This document shows, in pieces, positions 18,386-26,868 of a stretch of DNA of 64,000 nucleotides. Numbering within the stretch: the first letter of the stretch is position 1; each line of letters begins with the position of its first letter. This stretch comes from a bacterium (GTDB lineage Bacteria > Auribacterota > Auribacteria > Auribacterales > Auribacteraceae): the NCBI GenBank assembly GCA_024233545.1, contig JACKPL010000002.1, positions 186,001-250,000 of the forward strand, in the 5' to 3' direction. The notes under the pieces are model-generated. The model did not search any database. It was not told where the DNA came from and saw only the letters and a list, made by a program, of their open reading frames with translations. Made by a program: the position numbers and the translations under genes.

Positions 18386-19639
18386 ATGAGTAAATTAAGG
18401 CGTTCACTGCGTGCTCTTGAGAATAAAAATTACCGCATTTATTTTTTTGGGTTGGGTGTTTCATTTGTCGGTACATGGATGCAACGGATAGGATTAAGCT
18501 GGCTGGCGTACCGGCTGACAAATTCGAGTGAAATGTTAGGGATTGTATCATTTGCAACGCTCATGCCGTCTTTTGTTTTATCTCCGGTAGCAGGAGCGTT
18601 GTCGGAACGCTGGAACAGGCGTAAGATGCTTATCGTTACGCAAATTTTTGCAATGATTCAGGCGTTGCTCCTGTATGTACTTGTTTTAAGGGGAGATGTG
18701 CAGATATGGCATCTTCTCGTTATGGGAATCTTTCTTGGTATTGTGATCGGTTTTGATTTACCGGTGCGGCAGGCATTTGTTGCTCAGATTGTTAATTCAA
18801 AAGAAGACCTTGGCAATGCGATTGCTCTTAATTCACTGCTTTTTAATGGTGCGCGCCTTATCGGCCCTGCAATAGCAGGGTATTTAATTAAAGCGTTTGG
18901 AGAAAGCACGTGTTTTCTTGCAAATGGGTTGAGTTACCTTGTTTTTCTCATTGCCCTCGAACGGATACAGATCGTACAGGAAACGGCACGTGAATCTGAT
19001 AAAGGAGCATTTCTGTTGAAACTTAAAGAAGGCATACAGTATGCCTGTGCTACTCAACCGATCAAGGTCGTTTTGGTGGTTTTGAGCCTGATCAGCCTTT
19101 TTGGCATGCCCTATTTTACTTTGGCGCCGGTGTTTGCGCGCGATGTATTACAGGGCGGTCCTGAAACATTGGGGGTTTTAATGACGTGCGCAGGTATAGG
19201 CGCAATGTTTGGAGGAGCATATTTGCTGTCCCGTATTTCTGTTGCGGGATTAGAAAAAGCCGTTTTTTATTCGGTAGCACTTCTAAGTCTTGGCATGATT
19301 GTTTTCTCTCAATCAATAGTTTTATGGCTGTCAATGGCGGCAATGTTTATAATAGGAGCAGGTTTAATGGTTGCCATGGCGTCGTGCAATACAATTCTGC
19401 AAACGGTAGTGGACGATGATAAACGAGGCAGGGTAATGAGTTTCTATACGATGACTTTTCTTGGGTTGTTTCCTCTGGGGAGTTTGTTATCGGGAGAACT
19501 TGCAGAGCACTATGGCGCACCGTTGACTTTGTGTATACAAGGCACAATTTGTTTGACTGCAGTAGTGTTGTTTGCCGGACGATTGGCATCAATCAGGCAA
19601 GCGCTCCAGCCGGTGTTTGCCGCAGACAATTTGGCCTAG
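18386..19639 (+). CDS. MFS exporter (EntS/MFS_3-like)
   Basis: A 417-residue major facilitator with about 12 membrane segments. The N-terminal region (ALENKNYRIYFFGLGVSFVG, TWMQRIGLSWLAYRLTNS, LSPVAGALSERWNRRKML) and the centre (GFDLPVRQAFVAQIVNSKED, GPAIAGYLIKAFGESTCFL) match the EntS-like group, which includes enterobactin exporters and many uncharacterised efflux proteins. The substrate cannot be inferred. It starts at an ATG with a GGAAAG sequence nearby and is followed 27 bp later by queF, so the two may be co-transcribed. Confidence 0.8.
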   Translation: MSKLRRSLRALENKNYRIYFFGLGVSFVGTWMQRIGLSWLAYRLTNSSEMLGIVSFATLMPSFVLSPVAGALSERWNRRKMLIVTQIFAMIQALLLYVLVLRGDVQIWHLLVMGIFLGIVIGFDLPVRQAFVAQIVNSKEDLGNAIALNSLLFNGARLIGPAIAGYLIKAFGESTCFLANGLSYLVFLIALERIQIVQETARESDKGAFLLKLKEGIQYACATQPIKVVLVVLSLISLFGMPYFTLAPVFARDVLQGGPETLGVLMTCAGIGAMFGGAYLLSRISVAGLEKAVFYSVALLSLGMIVFSQSIVLWLSMAAMFIIGAGLMVAMASCNTILQTVVDDDKRGRVMSFYTMTFLGLFPLGSLLSGELAEHYGAPLTLCIQGTICLTAVVLFAGRLASIRQALQPVFAADNLA

Positions 19640-19666
19640 AAATGGGAAATGTAAGGATAGGGAATA

Positions 19667-20131
19667 ATGGGAAAAGACATATATCACACTTTACATCAAC
19701 TTGGAACAAAAATACCGATTCCAACTTCTCCGGAAGAAGCAGTGTTGGAGGCGGTGCAAAATCCTCATCCTGATACACAGTATGTGGTGCGGTTTACCTG
19801 TCCGGAATTCACATCGTTGTGTCCGGTTACCGGACAGCCGGATTTTGCATATCTTATGATTGATTATATTCCGTCTCAACTGCTTGTAGAAAGCAAGTCG
19901 CTCAAGCTCTATCTGAGTTCTTTTCGCAATCATGGTGCTTTTCATGAGGAGTGTACGGTAGCGATTGCTAAGAAGCTTCAAAAAACTCTCATGCCGGTTT
20001 GGCTTCGAATCGGTGGGTATTGGTATCCGCGCGGCGGCATGCCTATCGATGTATTTTTCCAAACGGGTGTTGCTCCAAAAGAAGTATGGATTCCTGAACA
20101 GTCAGTTCCCGCATATCGGGGACGGGGATAA
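19667..20131 (+). CDS. queF: NADPH-dependent 7-cyano-7-deazaguanine reductase QueF
   Basis: The 154-residue product is the short, single-domain (YkvM-type) QueF. It reduces the nitrile preQ0 to the amine preQ1, the committed step before tRNA insertion in queuosine synthesis. The catalytic Cys is in FTSLCPVTGQPDFA, followed by YIPSQLLVESKSLKLYL and the conserved RNHGAFHEEC. The C-terminal IGGYWYPRGGMPIDVFF is also typical. Ribosome binding site AGGATAGG precedes the ATG. No other queuosine genes are in the window. Confidence 0.95.
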   Translation: MGKDIYHTLHQLGTKIPIPTSPEEAVLEAVQNPHPDTQYVVRFTCPEFTSLCPVTGQPDFAYLMIDYIPSQLLVESKSLKLYLSSFRNHGAFHEECTVAIAKKLQKTLMPVWLRIGGYWYPRGGMPIDVFFQTGVAPKEVWIPEQSVPAYRGRG

Positions 20132-20158
20132 TATTCCGGTTGACGCCTTCAAAATTTC

Positions 20159-21286
20159 TTATTTGAGATAGCGTTTTATATCGATCTTGAATACGTAATA
20201 TGGAACAGTGCGTTTATCAGTCCCATTATTAAACTGCGGCATGAGATGTATCTGCGATGCAGTAAAATACAAAAAACCGTCCGGCCCGATACATACGGAG
20301 TCAGGCCAGCTGATGCGGGTATCTTGAATAAGAATTTGCGTGATGGTTTTCTCTTCGTTAAACCGTACAATGGCATTTTGCTCAAGTGAAGTTAAGTACA
20401 TATTGCCGTTGTGATCCATCGTAATACCGTCTACAATGCTGTTTTTCGCATACGGGCGTGCGCGCAATTCGTATTCTAAATCGTGGACAGTTGCATCTTT
20501 GAGGTAACTGGTGTTGAAACGGTAAAGCGTTTTTCCCGTGAGCGCTTGGTAATAGAGGTATTCGTTTTTGGTATCGAGTGCGATTGCGTCTGCATGAATT
20601 TGCGGTGTTTTCCCATCAGTACCTTGAAGCGGCACAGAATTGATAGTAATGGTTGTTTGCGGCTCGGCTTTTGTTGATGGGTGGTTGCTTAGAATGCGCC
20701 GTGCGGAGCGTTTTTTTATGTCGAGAACAATAATTGCGCCAAGCCCTGAATCCGTAATATACGCGAAATTGTCTGTTGTGTCGATGCGGATATCGTTGAG
20801 GTAACTTCCTGACGGGGCAATTGACGAGTCAAAATAGAAAATGTCCATAACCTGATCGGTTGCAAGATCGACTTTTACGAGTTTTGCCGGTTCGCTGATG
20901 CCTGTTATAAAGAGTGATTGTGCAGGGTCAAGTATCCATAAATGTCCGTCATTGTCGCAGTAAACGCTTTGTACGCATACAAAATGTTTTTTTGAATTTA
21001 ATGATGTTTCAGGTTCCCACCAGTTCCATTCTTCATCCGGATATGGGTGCAGTGAACCATCGTTTGAAAGTTCTGCTACGGAATATTCGTGAGCAGTGTT
21101 CCATCGGGGAAAATTGATAAATATCCTGCCTTTTTGAGAAACGGCGATACCGGTGGGCTGGTGAGTCAATTGCGCAACTTCAATGAGTTGCGGCTTATAA
21201 AACAGCGATGTTTTCTTTGATGATGCGCAACCGCCAAATAAAATGATGCATGCGGTAATCAGTATATAAAATTTAATGGATTGCAT
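20159..21286 (-). CDS. Lipoprotein of the major royal jelly protein / Yellow family (beta-propeller)
   Basis: A 375-residue predicted lipoprotein with signal peptide and lipobox (ILFGGCASS). The body has the major-royal-jelly/Yellow pattern: PTGIAVSQKGRIFINFPRW, HPYPDEEWNWWEP, VYCDNDGHLWILDPAQ, KLVKVDLATDQVMD, LNDIRIDTTDNFAYITDSG and GPDGFLYFTASQIHLMPQFN. It should fold as a six-bladed propeller. Bacterial members are mostly uncharacterised; some related propellers are lactonases. A very good ribosome binding site, GGAGGA, precedes the start. It is convergent with queF and divergent from flavodoxin, and appears monocistronic. Confidence 0.8.
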   Translation of the reverse strand: MQSIKFYILITACIILFGGCASSKKTSLFYKPQLIEVAQLTHQPTGIAVSQKGRIFINFPRWNTAHEYSVAELSNDGSLHPYPDEEWNWWEPETSLNSKKHFVCVQSVYCDNDGHLWILDPAQSLFITGISEPAKLVKVDLATDQVMDIFYFDSSIAPSGSYLNDIRIDTTDNFAYITDSGLGAIIVLDIKKRSARRILSNHPSTKAEPQTTITINSVPLQGTDGKTPQIHADAIALDTKNEYLYYQALTGKTLYRFNTSYLKDATVHDLEYELRARPYAKNSIVDGITMDHNGNMYLTSLEQNAIVRFNEEKTITQILIQDTRISWPDSVCIGPDGFLYFTASQIHLMPQFNNGTDKRTVPYYVFKIDIKRYLK

Positions 21287-21379
21287 AGCGTTCCTCCGTG
21301 TTGTTGTTTTTATTTTGAACAGTTATTATTCATTAAACTAAAAATTTTCAGTAAACGCCATGAAATAAATGAATAATAA

Positions 21380-21407
21380 TTGACAAGAATTGAATACATA
21401 TTATTAT
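21380..21407 (+). promoter_or_regulatory. Promoter for flavodoxin
   Basis: A perfect TTGACA (21380-21385), a 16-base spacer, then TATTAT (21402-21407). This leaves a leader of about 135 nt before the flavodoxin ATG. Confidence 0.6.
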
Positions 21408-21550
21408 GTAACAAAAAGCACGAAGGCGATTGACCGCAGAAAAATAACAAAAATTTTAGTGGTGGTCGCTCTCATTAACTCATATACTATTTCTTGTTAT
21501 TATTATCATAACCCAAAAAGCTCGTTTCAAGATAAAAAAGGAGCCGCATA

Positions 21551-21991
21551 ATGCCAAAAGCAATTATTGTATACGGAAGCACAATGGGCAATACTGAAAC
21601 ACTTGCAAATACAATCGAAGACGTTTTTGAAAACGACGGTATTGAAGTAACCGTTTCAAATGTTACCGATACTGCTCCGCATGAACTCATGGAATATGAT
21701 ATCATATTGTTTGGCAGTTCAACATGGGGAGACGGTGAATTGCAGGATGATTTTGTGCCGTTTCATGAAGAGATGAAGTCAATATCTCTGGATGGTAAAA
21801 AAGGTGCGAGCTTCGGATGCGGCGACAGTAATTTTCCTAATTTCTGCAATGCAGTTTATATCCTTGAAGATTGTCTTCGCCAGTGCGGTGTAACGATTGT
21901 TGCCGATCCGCTCAAGATTGACGGCGACGTTGACGCTCAGCTCGAAGATGCCGAAATGTGGGCTCAAAATGTTGCCCGCCAACTCGTATAA
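21551..21991 (+). CDS. Flavodoxin
   Basis: A 146-residue flavodoxin of the short Desulfovibrio/Clostridium type. The FMN phosphate loop is visible as YGSTMGNTETLA. The two isoalloxazine-flanking loops are GSSTWGDGELQDDFVP and GCGDSNFPNFCNA. It is an acidic cytoplasmic electron carrier replacing ferredoxin in low-potential reactions, often under iron limitation. It has a strong Shine-Dalgarno sequence (AAAGGAG), its own promoter, and an intrinsic terminator downstream, so it is monocistronic. Confidence 0.93.
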   Translation: MPKAIIVYGSTMGNTETLANTIEDVFENDGIEVTVSNVTDTAPHELMEYDIILFGSSTWGDGELQDDFVPFHEEMKSISLDGKKGASFGCGDSNFPNFCNAVYILEDCLRQCGVTIVADPLKIDGDVDAQLEDAEMWAQNVARQLV

Positions 21992-22016
21992 CTGCTTGTT
22001 TCAAAGTAGAGAAATC

Positions 22017-22048
22017 AGCGTGCCAAACCAAACGGCGCGCTTTTTTTT
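22017..22048 (+). terminator. Rho-independent terminator of flavodoxin
   Basis: An 8-bp GC-rich stem (22017-22024 with 22034-22041, one G-T pair), 9-nt loop and eight Ts, 25 bp after the flavodoxin stop. Confidence 0.85.
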
Positions 22049-22073
22049 CATCATGGATCAAACCGGCAATTTC

Positions 22074-22082
22074 TGCTATACT
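22074..22082 (+). promoter_or_regulatory. Extended -10 promoter for the CobN-like gene
   Basis: TGCTATACT is an extended -10 element (TGN plus TATACT), between the flavodoxin terminator and the CobN-like start at 22133. No good -35 box is visible. Confidence 0.4.
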
Positions 22083-22132
22083 CTGTAATCTCAGGCGAAC
22101 GTACTCTTACGCGGAGCAGGGAAAGGTTTATC

Positions 22133-24154
22133 ATGCAGGCTTTAATAAGCTGTGCCAGAAATAAAAATGCTGTCCAGAATATCATGAAGTTTCTTGCGGA
22201 TCCAAAAAATCAGGATATTGTTTCCGTTGATTTTCATTCTACAGTTGATAAATCAGTAATACTCAACAACCATCGATTACTGCAGATTGCCGAATCTCTA
22301 AGAATAAACCGGCTTTTTGAGGACATGGACGTTCAACAGGTTCAATCGTTGGCTTCAACGCTGATTCTATATGTAAATAAGATTCATCTGAGTAAAGAGT
22401 TGGCGCTTAAACCTAAATTGAATACTGTTTCTTGCGAAATGTTGAAATCCGGCAAAGCCGCCCTTGAATCAATATGCTCTTTTTTTAGAAAAGAAGGTCG
22501 ATGCCGGATAGCCGAAGCATTTGAACACTATACAGCGGTTGTTGACCGGTTGGCAACTTTTCTTGATGCAGTTCCGAGAAAACCGAAATCCGGAGAGGTT
22601 TATGCAGTTATGAGTAAACTTATTCCATCTGATAATCAGCTCCGGTTTGCTCAAAGCACGCACCATGCATCAGTTATGGCTTTATGTGAAGAGGAGGACA
22701 GTTCCGTCCAAAAATTTCCGACTCGAGAAGCATGGAATGAAGCACGGTTATTAGTTGATGCTTTGATTGAGGAAAAACGCAAAATTGCCGGAACTTATCC
22801 GCGCAAGGTGGTAGTAAATATTTGGGGAGGCGAGTTTAAGCGGTCCAAAGGAAGAAATCTGGCCGAATGCTTATATTTACTCGGTGTGGAACCGGTCTGG
22901 GATAGTGCCGGCATAGTGCATGATATCCGGCGTATTCCGATGGAAGAACTCAAAAGGCCTCGCATTGATGTAGTTGCACAAACTTCGGGTATGTTTCGCG
23001 ACGTCGGTGCATCACGCATTGATCTGATCAATAAAGCAGTGAAGTCATTAACGGTTATTGAAGATGATATCAGCGGTGATAATTATGTGCGTGAAAGTTC
23101 GGTTAAGGCGAAAGAAATTATGCGGAGAAAAGGGTTTACTGCCGAAGATGCTGAAGAATTCTCTACGGTTCGGACTGTCGGGGCTGTGCCGGGAACATAC
23201 GGTACCGGTATAATCCCTTTCGTAGAAAACGGCAATCACTGGAACTGCAAAACAATGGCCGCAGAAGCATATCTCACCTATATGGGAGTAATTTATACCC
23301 GAAAATATTGGGGCATGGAGAAAAGGGGTGTCCTTGAGGCATTGCTTCATGATGCTGATACCATTGTACAGCCATTGTCAAACAACACGTGCGGGCCGCT
23401 CAGTCTCGACCATATCTATGAATATGTTGGCGGCGTCAGCGCCGCGATTTCATATATAACGGGAAATAAACCGGATGCGTTTATCCATTCCATTATTGAA
23501 AAAAACAATCCGAAGGTCATTTCAATAGAGAATGCCGTTGAGGAAGAGAAGAGGGATTCATTCTGCAATCCGTTCTATATTCGGAGAGTCATGGAGGGTG
23601 AAACCGCTTCAACTAAGGCATTGGCGCGTACATTTCGCAATACTTTCGGTTGGAATGTCCTGCGCCCGTCAGTTCTGTCTGAGAGTATGTGGGCGGAACT
23701 GTTTTCTCTCTATGTCGATGATTCAGCCGGAATCGGAATAGGCCGCTATTTTGAAGAAATCAATCCTCATGGTTTTCAGGAAATTACAGGGATTTTGCTT
23801 GAGGCGGCACGGAAACAGTTTTGGTGTCCGGATACTGATGCCTGCACTGAGCTTGCTGTACGCCATGCTCAATCAGTGGTTGCACATGAAATGGTTTCAA
23901 ACTCGTTTGTAACGGATAACCCGGCGTTGATTGAAATGATAAAAGTCTATCTCCCTGAATCATTATTGAATGGATATTCTAAAAAAATCGATCTCAAAGA
24001 AAATGATAGGGACAATCAGTTCGACCATATCAAGGAAATGCTGGGTTCAAGTATGGCGGCTATGGTAAGTGTAATGATTCTTACTGTTTTGTTTGCCGGT
24101 TCTTTTGTCGTGTATTTATGCGGAGAACGCACTACTTCTCAAGAGGTGACATGA
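22133..24154 (+). CDS. CobN/BchH-like chelatase large-subunit homolog with C-terminal membrane anchor
   Basis: Residues from about 215 onward match the C-terminal half of cobaltochelatase CobN and magnesium chelatase H: GTYPRKVVVNIWGGEF, LLGVEPVWDSAGIV, LKRPRIDVVAQTSGMFRDV, GAVPGTYGTG, DHIYEYVGGVSAAI, NPFYIRRVMEGETAS and NPHGFQEITGILLEAARKQF. These large subunits bind the tetrapyrrole and metal. The first 215 residues are not recognised and are far shorter than the usual N-terminal half; the protein is 673 residues, against about 1200-1400 in the family. A hydrophobic segment near the C-terminus (AAMVSVMILTVLFAGSFVVY) suggests membrane anchoring. No CobS/CobT or ChlI/ChlD partner and no corrin genes are nearby. 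The role may be a chelatase or something else. Confidence 0.75.
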   Translation: MQALISCARNKNAVQNIMKFLADPKNQDIVSVDFHSTVDKSVILNNHRLLQIAESLRINRLFEDMDVQQVQSLASTLILYVNKIHLSKELALKPKLNTVSCEMLKSGKAALESICSFFRKEGRCRIAEAFEHYTAVVDRLATFLDAVPRKPKSGEVYAVMSKLIPSDNQLRFAQSTHHASVMALCEEEDSSVQKFPTREAWNEARLLVDALIEEKRKIAGTYPRKVVVNIWGGEFKRSKGRNLAECLYLLGVEPVWDSAGIVHDIRRIPMEELKRPRIDVVAQTSGMFRDVGASRIDLINKAVKSLTVIEDDISGDNYVRESSVKAKEIMRRKGFTAEDAEEFSTVRTVGAVPGTYGTGIIPFVENGNHWNCKTMAAEAYLTYMGVIYTRKYWGMEKRGVLEALLHDADTIVQPLSNNTCGPLSLDHIYEYVGGVSAAISYITGNKPDAFIHSIIEKNNPKVISIENAVEEEKRDSFCNPFYIRRVMEGETASTKALARTFRNTFGWNVLRPSVLSESMWAELFSLYVDDSAGIGIGRYFEEINPHGFQEITGILLEAARKQFWCPDTDACTELAVRHAQSVVAHEMVSNSFVTDNPALIEMIKVYLPESLLNGYSKKIDLKENDRDNQFDHIKEMLGSSMAAMVSVMILTVLFAGSFVVYLCGERTTSQEVT

Positions 24155-24235
24155 TAAATTTATGTAAAAAAAGCATGGTTATGATACGATATCCCTTTTA
24201 TGAATCTTTAAAAATGTTGTGGCTTACAGGGTATA

Positions 24236-26344
24236 GTGTTACTGATGAATAAAAATAAGAGATGGTATCCAACCCCGAAATTATTAGGTATTTTGCTTTT
24301 TGTGTATGAAACGGCGAACGCGGTTCCATGTACTGCTTACATTGGGCCGGGAGCAGGATTCGCTTTTGCCGGTTCGGCGTTTGTGTTCCTTGTCGCGTTT
24401 ATTGCCGCACTGCTTCTGATACTCTTGTGGCCGGTGAGGGCAGTATGGAAATTGATTTGCGGGAAAAAAATCAGTAAAAATGCACAGGCACGGCGTGTTG
24501 TAGTGCTTGGACTGGACGGCATTGATCCGAGATTAGTCGAGCAGTATAGTAAACAAGGAGCATTGCCGAACTTGAAACAATTAGGAGAACACGGAGTGTT
24601 CAGGCGTTTGGCGACAACGTATCCATCGATATCCCCGGTTGCGTGGTCGTCGTTTCAGACGGGCGTAAATCCCGGTGCTCACAATATTTTCGATTTTTTA
24701 ACCCTTGACCGCCGTTTTCATGTTCCGGATTTATCGTCGTCTCATATCGGTACGCCGAAGCGGTTCATCAAAATAGGCAAATGGCAGTTTCCGCTTGGAA
24801 AACCCGAAATACGGTTATTGCGGAAATCCCAGCCTTTCTGGAAAGTTCTGAGCGATGCAGGCATTTTTTCTAATATATTGCGGGTACCAATTTCGTTTCC
24901 GCCTGAAAAATGTTATGGGACAATTTTATCGGCAATGTGCACGCCGGATATTCGCGGGTCGCAGGGCACGTTTGCCGCATATTCAACCCGAGAGCCGGAA
25001 CATGCTGATACGATCGGAGGAGTGCGTATCCTTGTTGAACGAACCGGAAATAAAATTGCATCATATATTGAAGGACCTCCCAATCCGCTCTTAGCGGAAA
25101 AAACGCCGATGAAAGTGCCGTTTACTCTAATAATCAGCCCTAACGAAGATTTCGTAGAGTTATCCATACAGAAACAGAAATACACATTGGAATTGAATAA
25201 ACACTCGCCATGGGTTCGCGTTGTGTTTACCGTAGGGTTCGGGATAAAAATCTCAGGCATATGCCGCTTTTGTGTACGCCAAGTATCGCCTGAATTTAGA
25301 TTGTACGTTACTCCGATAAACATTGATCCCGAATCGCCGGTACTGCCGATTTCCGAACCGCGCTATTATGCAGGGTATTTATCTAAACTCAACGGGTTAT
25401 ACGGAACCCTCGGTTTTATGGAAGATACATGGGGATTAAATGAACACGTTTTAAACGATGAGACGTTCCTTGAACAAACGTATTTAATCCATGAAGAACG
25501 AGAAAAGATGTTTTTTAACGCTCTTGATAAAACACCGGAAGGATTGTGTGTCTGTGTATTTGATGCCAGCGATCGGATACAGCACATGTTCTGGCGGTAT
25601 ATCGACCCTCAGCATCCGGCGCCGAAAGATGATGCAAAACGATTCGAATGCGTCATTCCGCAAATGTACCAACGCATGGATGCATTAGTTGGGAAAACAC
25701 TGAAAAAACTTGGTAAAAATGATGTCATCATGGTTATTAGCGATCATGGGTTCAGGTCGTTCCGGCGCGGTATCCATATCAATACGTGGCTGTATAATCA
25801 TGGACTGCTTGCTTTGAAAAACGGCATTACCGGCGCAGATTATTTTCAGGATGTCGACTGGAGCAAAACCTATGCTTATGCCGTAGGGCTTGGCGGTATT
25901 TTCCTCAACAGGAAATCACGAGAAACTCAAGGGATTGTTGACGATGCAGAAGCGGCGTCGGTCAAAGCCAAAATCATTGAAAAACTGGCCGGCTTGAAAG
26001 ACCCCGAAACAGGCGAAACTGCCATTTTGAACGTATACGATTCGAATGATATTTACCGCGGATTGTATACATCCGCCGCACCTGATCTTATTGTAGGATA
26101 CAATGACGGGTATAGGATATCATGGGAGTCCGTTACCGGTAAACTTTCTGAAAGAATTTTCGAAGATAATCTCAAGGCATGGAGCGGCGACCATACGCTT
26201 GATCCGAAAATTGCCCCCGGAATCTTTTACTGCAACCGGAAAACAAATGCAGTTGAACCCCATATTATTGATATCGCCCCGACTGTGCTTTCGTTGTTCA
26301 ATGTAAAAATTCCGAGATATATGGAAGGGAAAGCGTTGCTGTAA
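24236..26344 (+). CDS. Membrane-anchored alkaline-phosphatase-superfamily phosphodiesterase-like protein (AP1)
   Basis: A 702-residue protein of the type I phosphodiesterase / nucleotide pyrophosphatase branch. A hydrophobic N-terminus contains two membrane segments (LLGILLFVYETANAV and AFVFLVAFIAALLLILLWPV). The enzyme domain begins at about residue 83 with VVVLGLDGIDPRLVEQYSKQ (metal site Asp) and the nucleophile region SISPVAWSSFQTGVNPGAHN. The distal metal site is VISDHGFRSF and WSGDHTLD. The start is GTG 24236 or ATG 24245; neither ribosome binding site is decisive. It is the first gene of a compact run and overlaps the next gene by 1 bp. The reaction is hydrolysis or transfer at a phosphate or sulfate ester; the substrate is unknown. 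Confidence 0.8.
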   Translation: MLLMNKNKRWYPTPKLLGILLFVYETANAVPCTAYIGPGAGFAFAGSAFVFLVAFIAALLLILLWPVRAVWKLICGKKISKNAQARRVVVLGLDGIDPRLVEQYSKQGALPNLKQLGEHGVFRRLATTYPSISPVAWSSFQTGVNPGAHNIFDFLTLDRRFHVPDLSSSHIGTPKRFIKIGKWQFPLGKPEIRLLRKSQPFWKVLSDAGIFSNILRVPISFPPEKCYGTILSAMCTPDIRGSQGTFAAYSTREPEHADTIGGVRILVERTGNKIASYIEGPPNPLLAEKTPMKVPFTLIISPNEDFVELSIQKQKYTLELNKHSPWVRVVFTVGFGIKISGICRFCVRQVSPEFRLYVTPINIDPESPVLPISEPRYYAGYLSKLNGLYGTLGFMEDTWGLNEHVLNDETFLEQTYLIHEEREKMFFNALDKTPEGLCVCVFDASDRIQHMFWRYIDPQHPAPKDDAKRFECVIPQMYQRMDALVGKTLKKLGKNDVIMVISDHGFRSFRRGIHINTWLYNHGLLALKNGITGADYFQDVDWSKTYAYAVGLGGIFLNRKSRETQGIVDDAEAASVKAKIIEKLAGLKDPETGETAILNVYDSNDIYRGLYTSAAPDLIVGYNDGYRISWESVTGKLSERIFEDNLKAWSGDHTLDPKIAPGIFYCNRKTNAVEPHIIDIAPTVLSLFNVKIPRYMEGKALL

Positions 26345-26838
26345 TGTGCAAGAAAATCGTGTGGTTCGTAGTATTTTGTATCTTGTTTATCACCGGTGAA
26401 ACTTTTGCCGGTTCAGATAAAAAATTGTTGGTCATCGGCATTGATGGTATGGACCCTGTTTTGCTTCAACAGTATATCGATGAAAAAAAAATGCCTAACG
26501 TTAAACAACTGATTGACAATGGAGGCGATTTTAAGAAACTTGGTACCAGTTATCCGCCGCAAAGCCCCGTTGCGTGGTCGAATTTTGCAGTAAGCGGAAA
26601 TCCCGGTGTTCATGGTATTTTTGATTTTATCCATCGACATGCATCCACGTTAACGCCATATCTATCAACTACCGAGACTGGTTACCCGTCCCGTTTTTTG
26701 CGCTTTGGAAAATGGCAGTTCCCGCTGAATCAGGGGATTGTGCGCAATTTACGGCAAGGCACGCCGTTCTGGGAATATCTTGACCGGCATGGCGTTGATG
26801 CGCGCGTATTGAAATTGCCGGGAAACTATCCATGCTAA
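26344..26838 (+). CDS. AP-superfamily enzyme (AP2), N-terminal part, cut by an in-frame TAA
   Basis: Starts with a signal peptide (IVWFVVFCILFITGETFAG), then the proximal metal site VIGIDGMDPVLLQQYIDE and nucleophile region QSPVAWSNFAVSGNPGVHG, closely parallel to AP1. It stops after 164 residues at PGNYPC. The next codons in the same frame (26839 onward) continue with recognisable family sequence, SGMGTPDILGTQGTFSF, so the two pieces were once one gene of about 661 codons. The fragment alone lacks the distal metal ligands and cannot be a functional AP-fold enzyme. The break may be a real nonsense mutation or a sequence error. Confidence 0.75.
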   Translation: MCKKIVWFVVFCILFITGETFAGSDKKLLVIGIDGMDPVLLQQYIDEKKMPNVKQLIDNGGDFKKLGTSYPPQSPVAWSNFAVSGNPGVHGIFDFIHRHASTLTPYLSTTETGYPSRFLRFGKWQFPLNQGIVRNLRQGTPFWEYLDRHGVDARVLKLPGNYPC

Positions 26839-26868
26839 TGTCCGTGCCAGAGCGGAAGAATCCATCTT

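Noticed and set aside
26836..26838. Stop-codon recoding (selenocysteine or pyrrolysine) at the AP2 break
   Set aside because: The codon is TAA, which is not used for either, and TAA ends other genes in the window normally.
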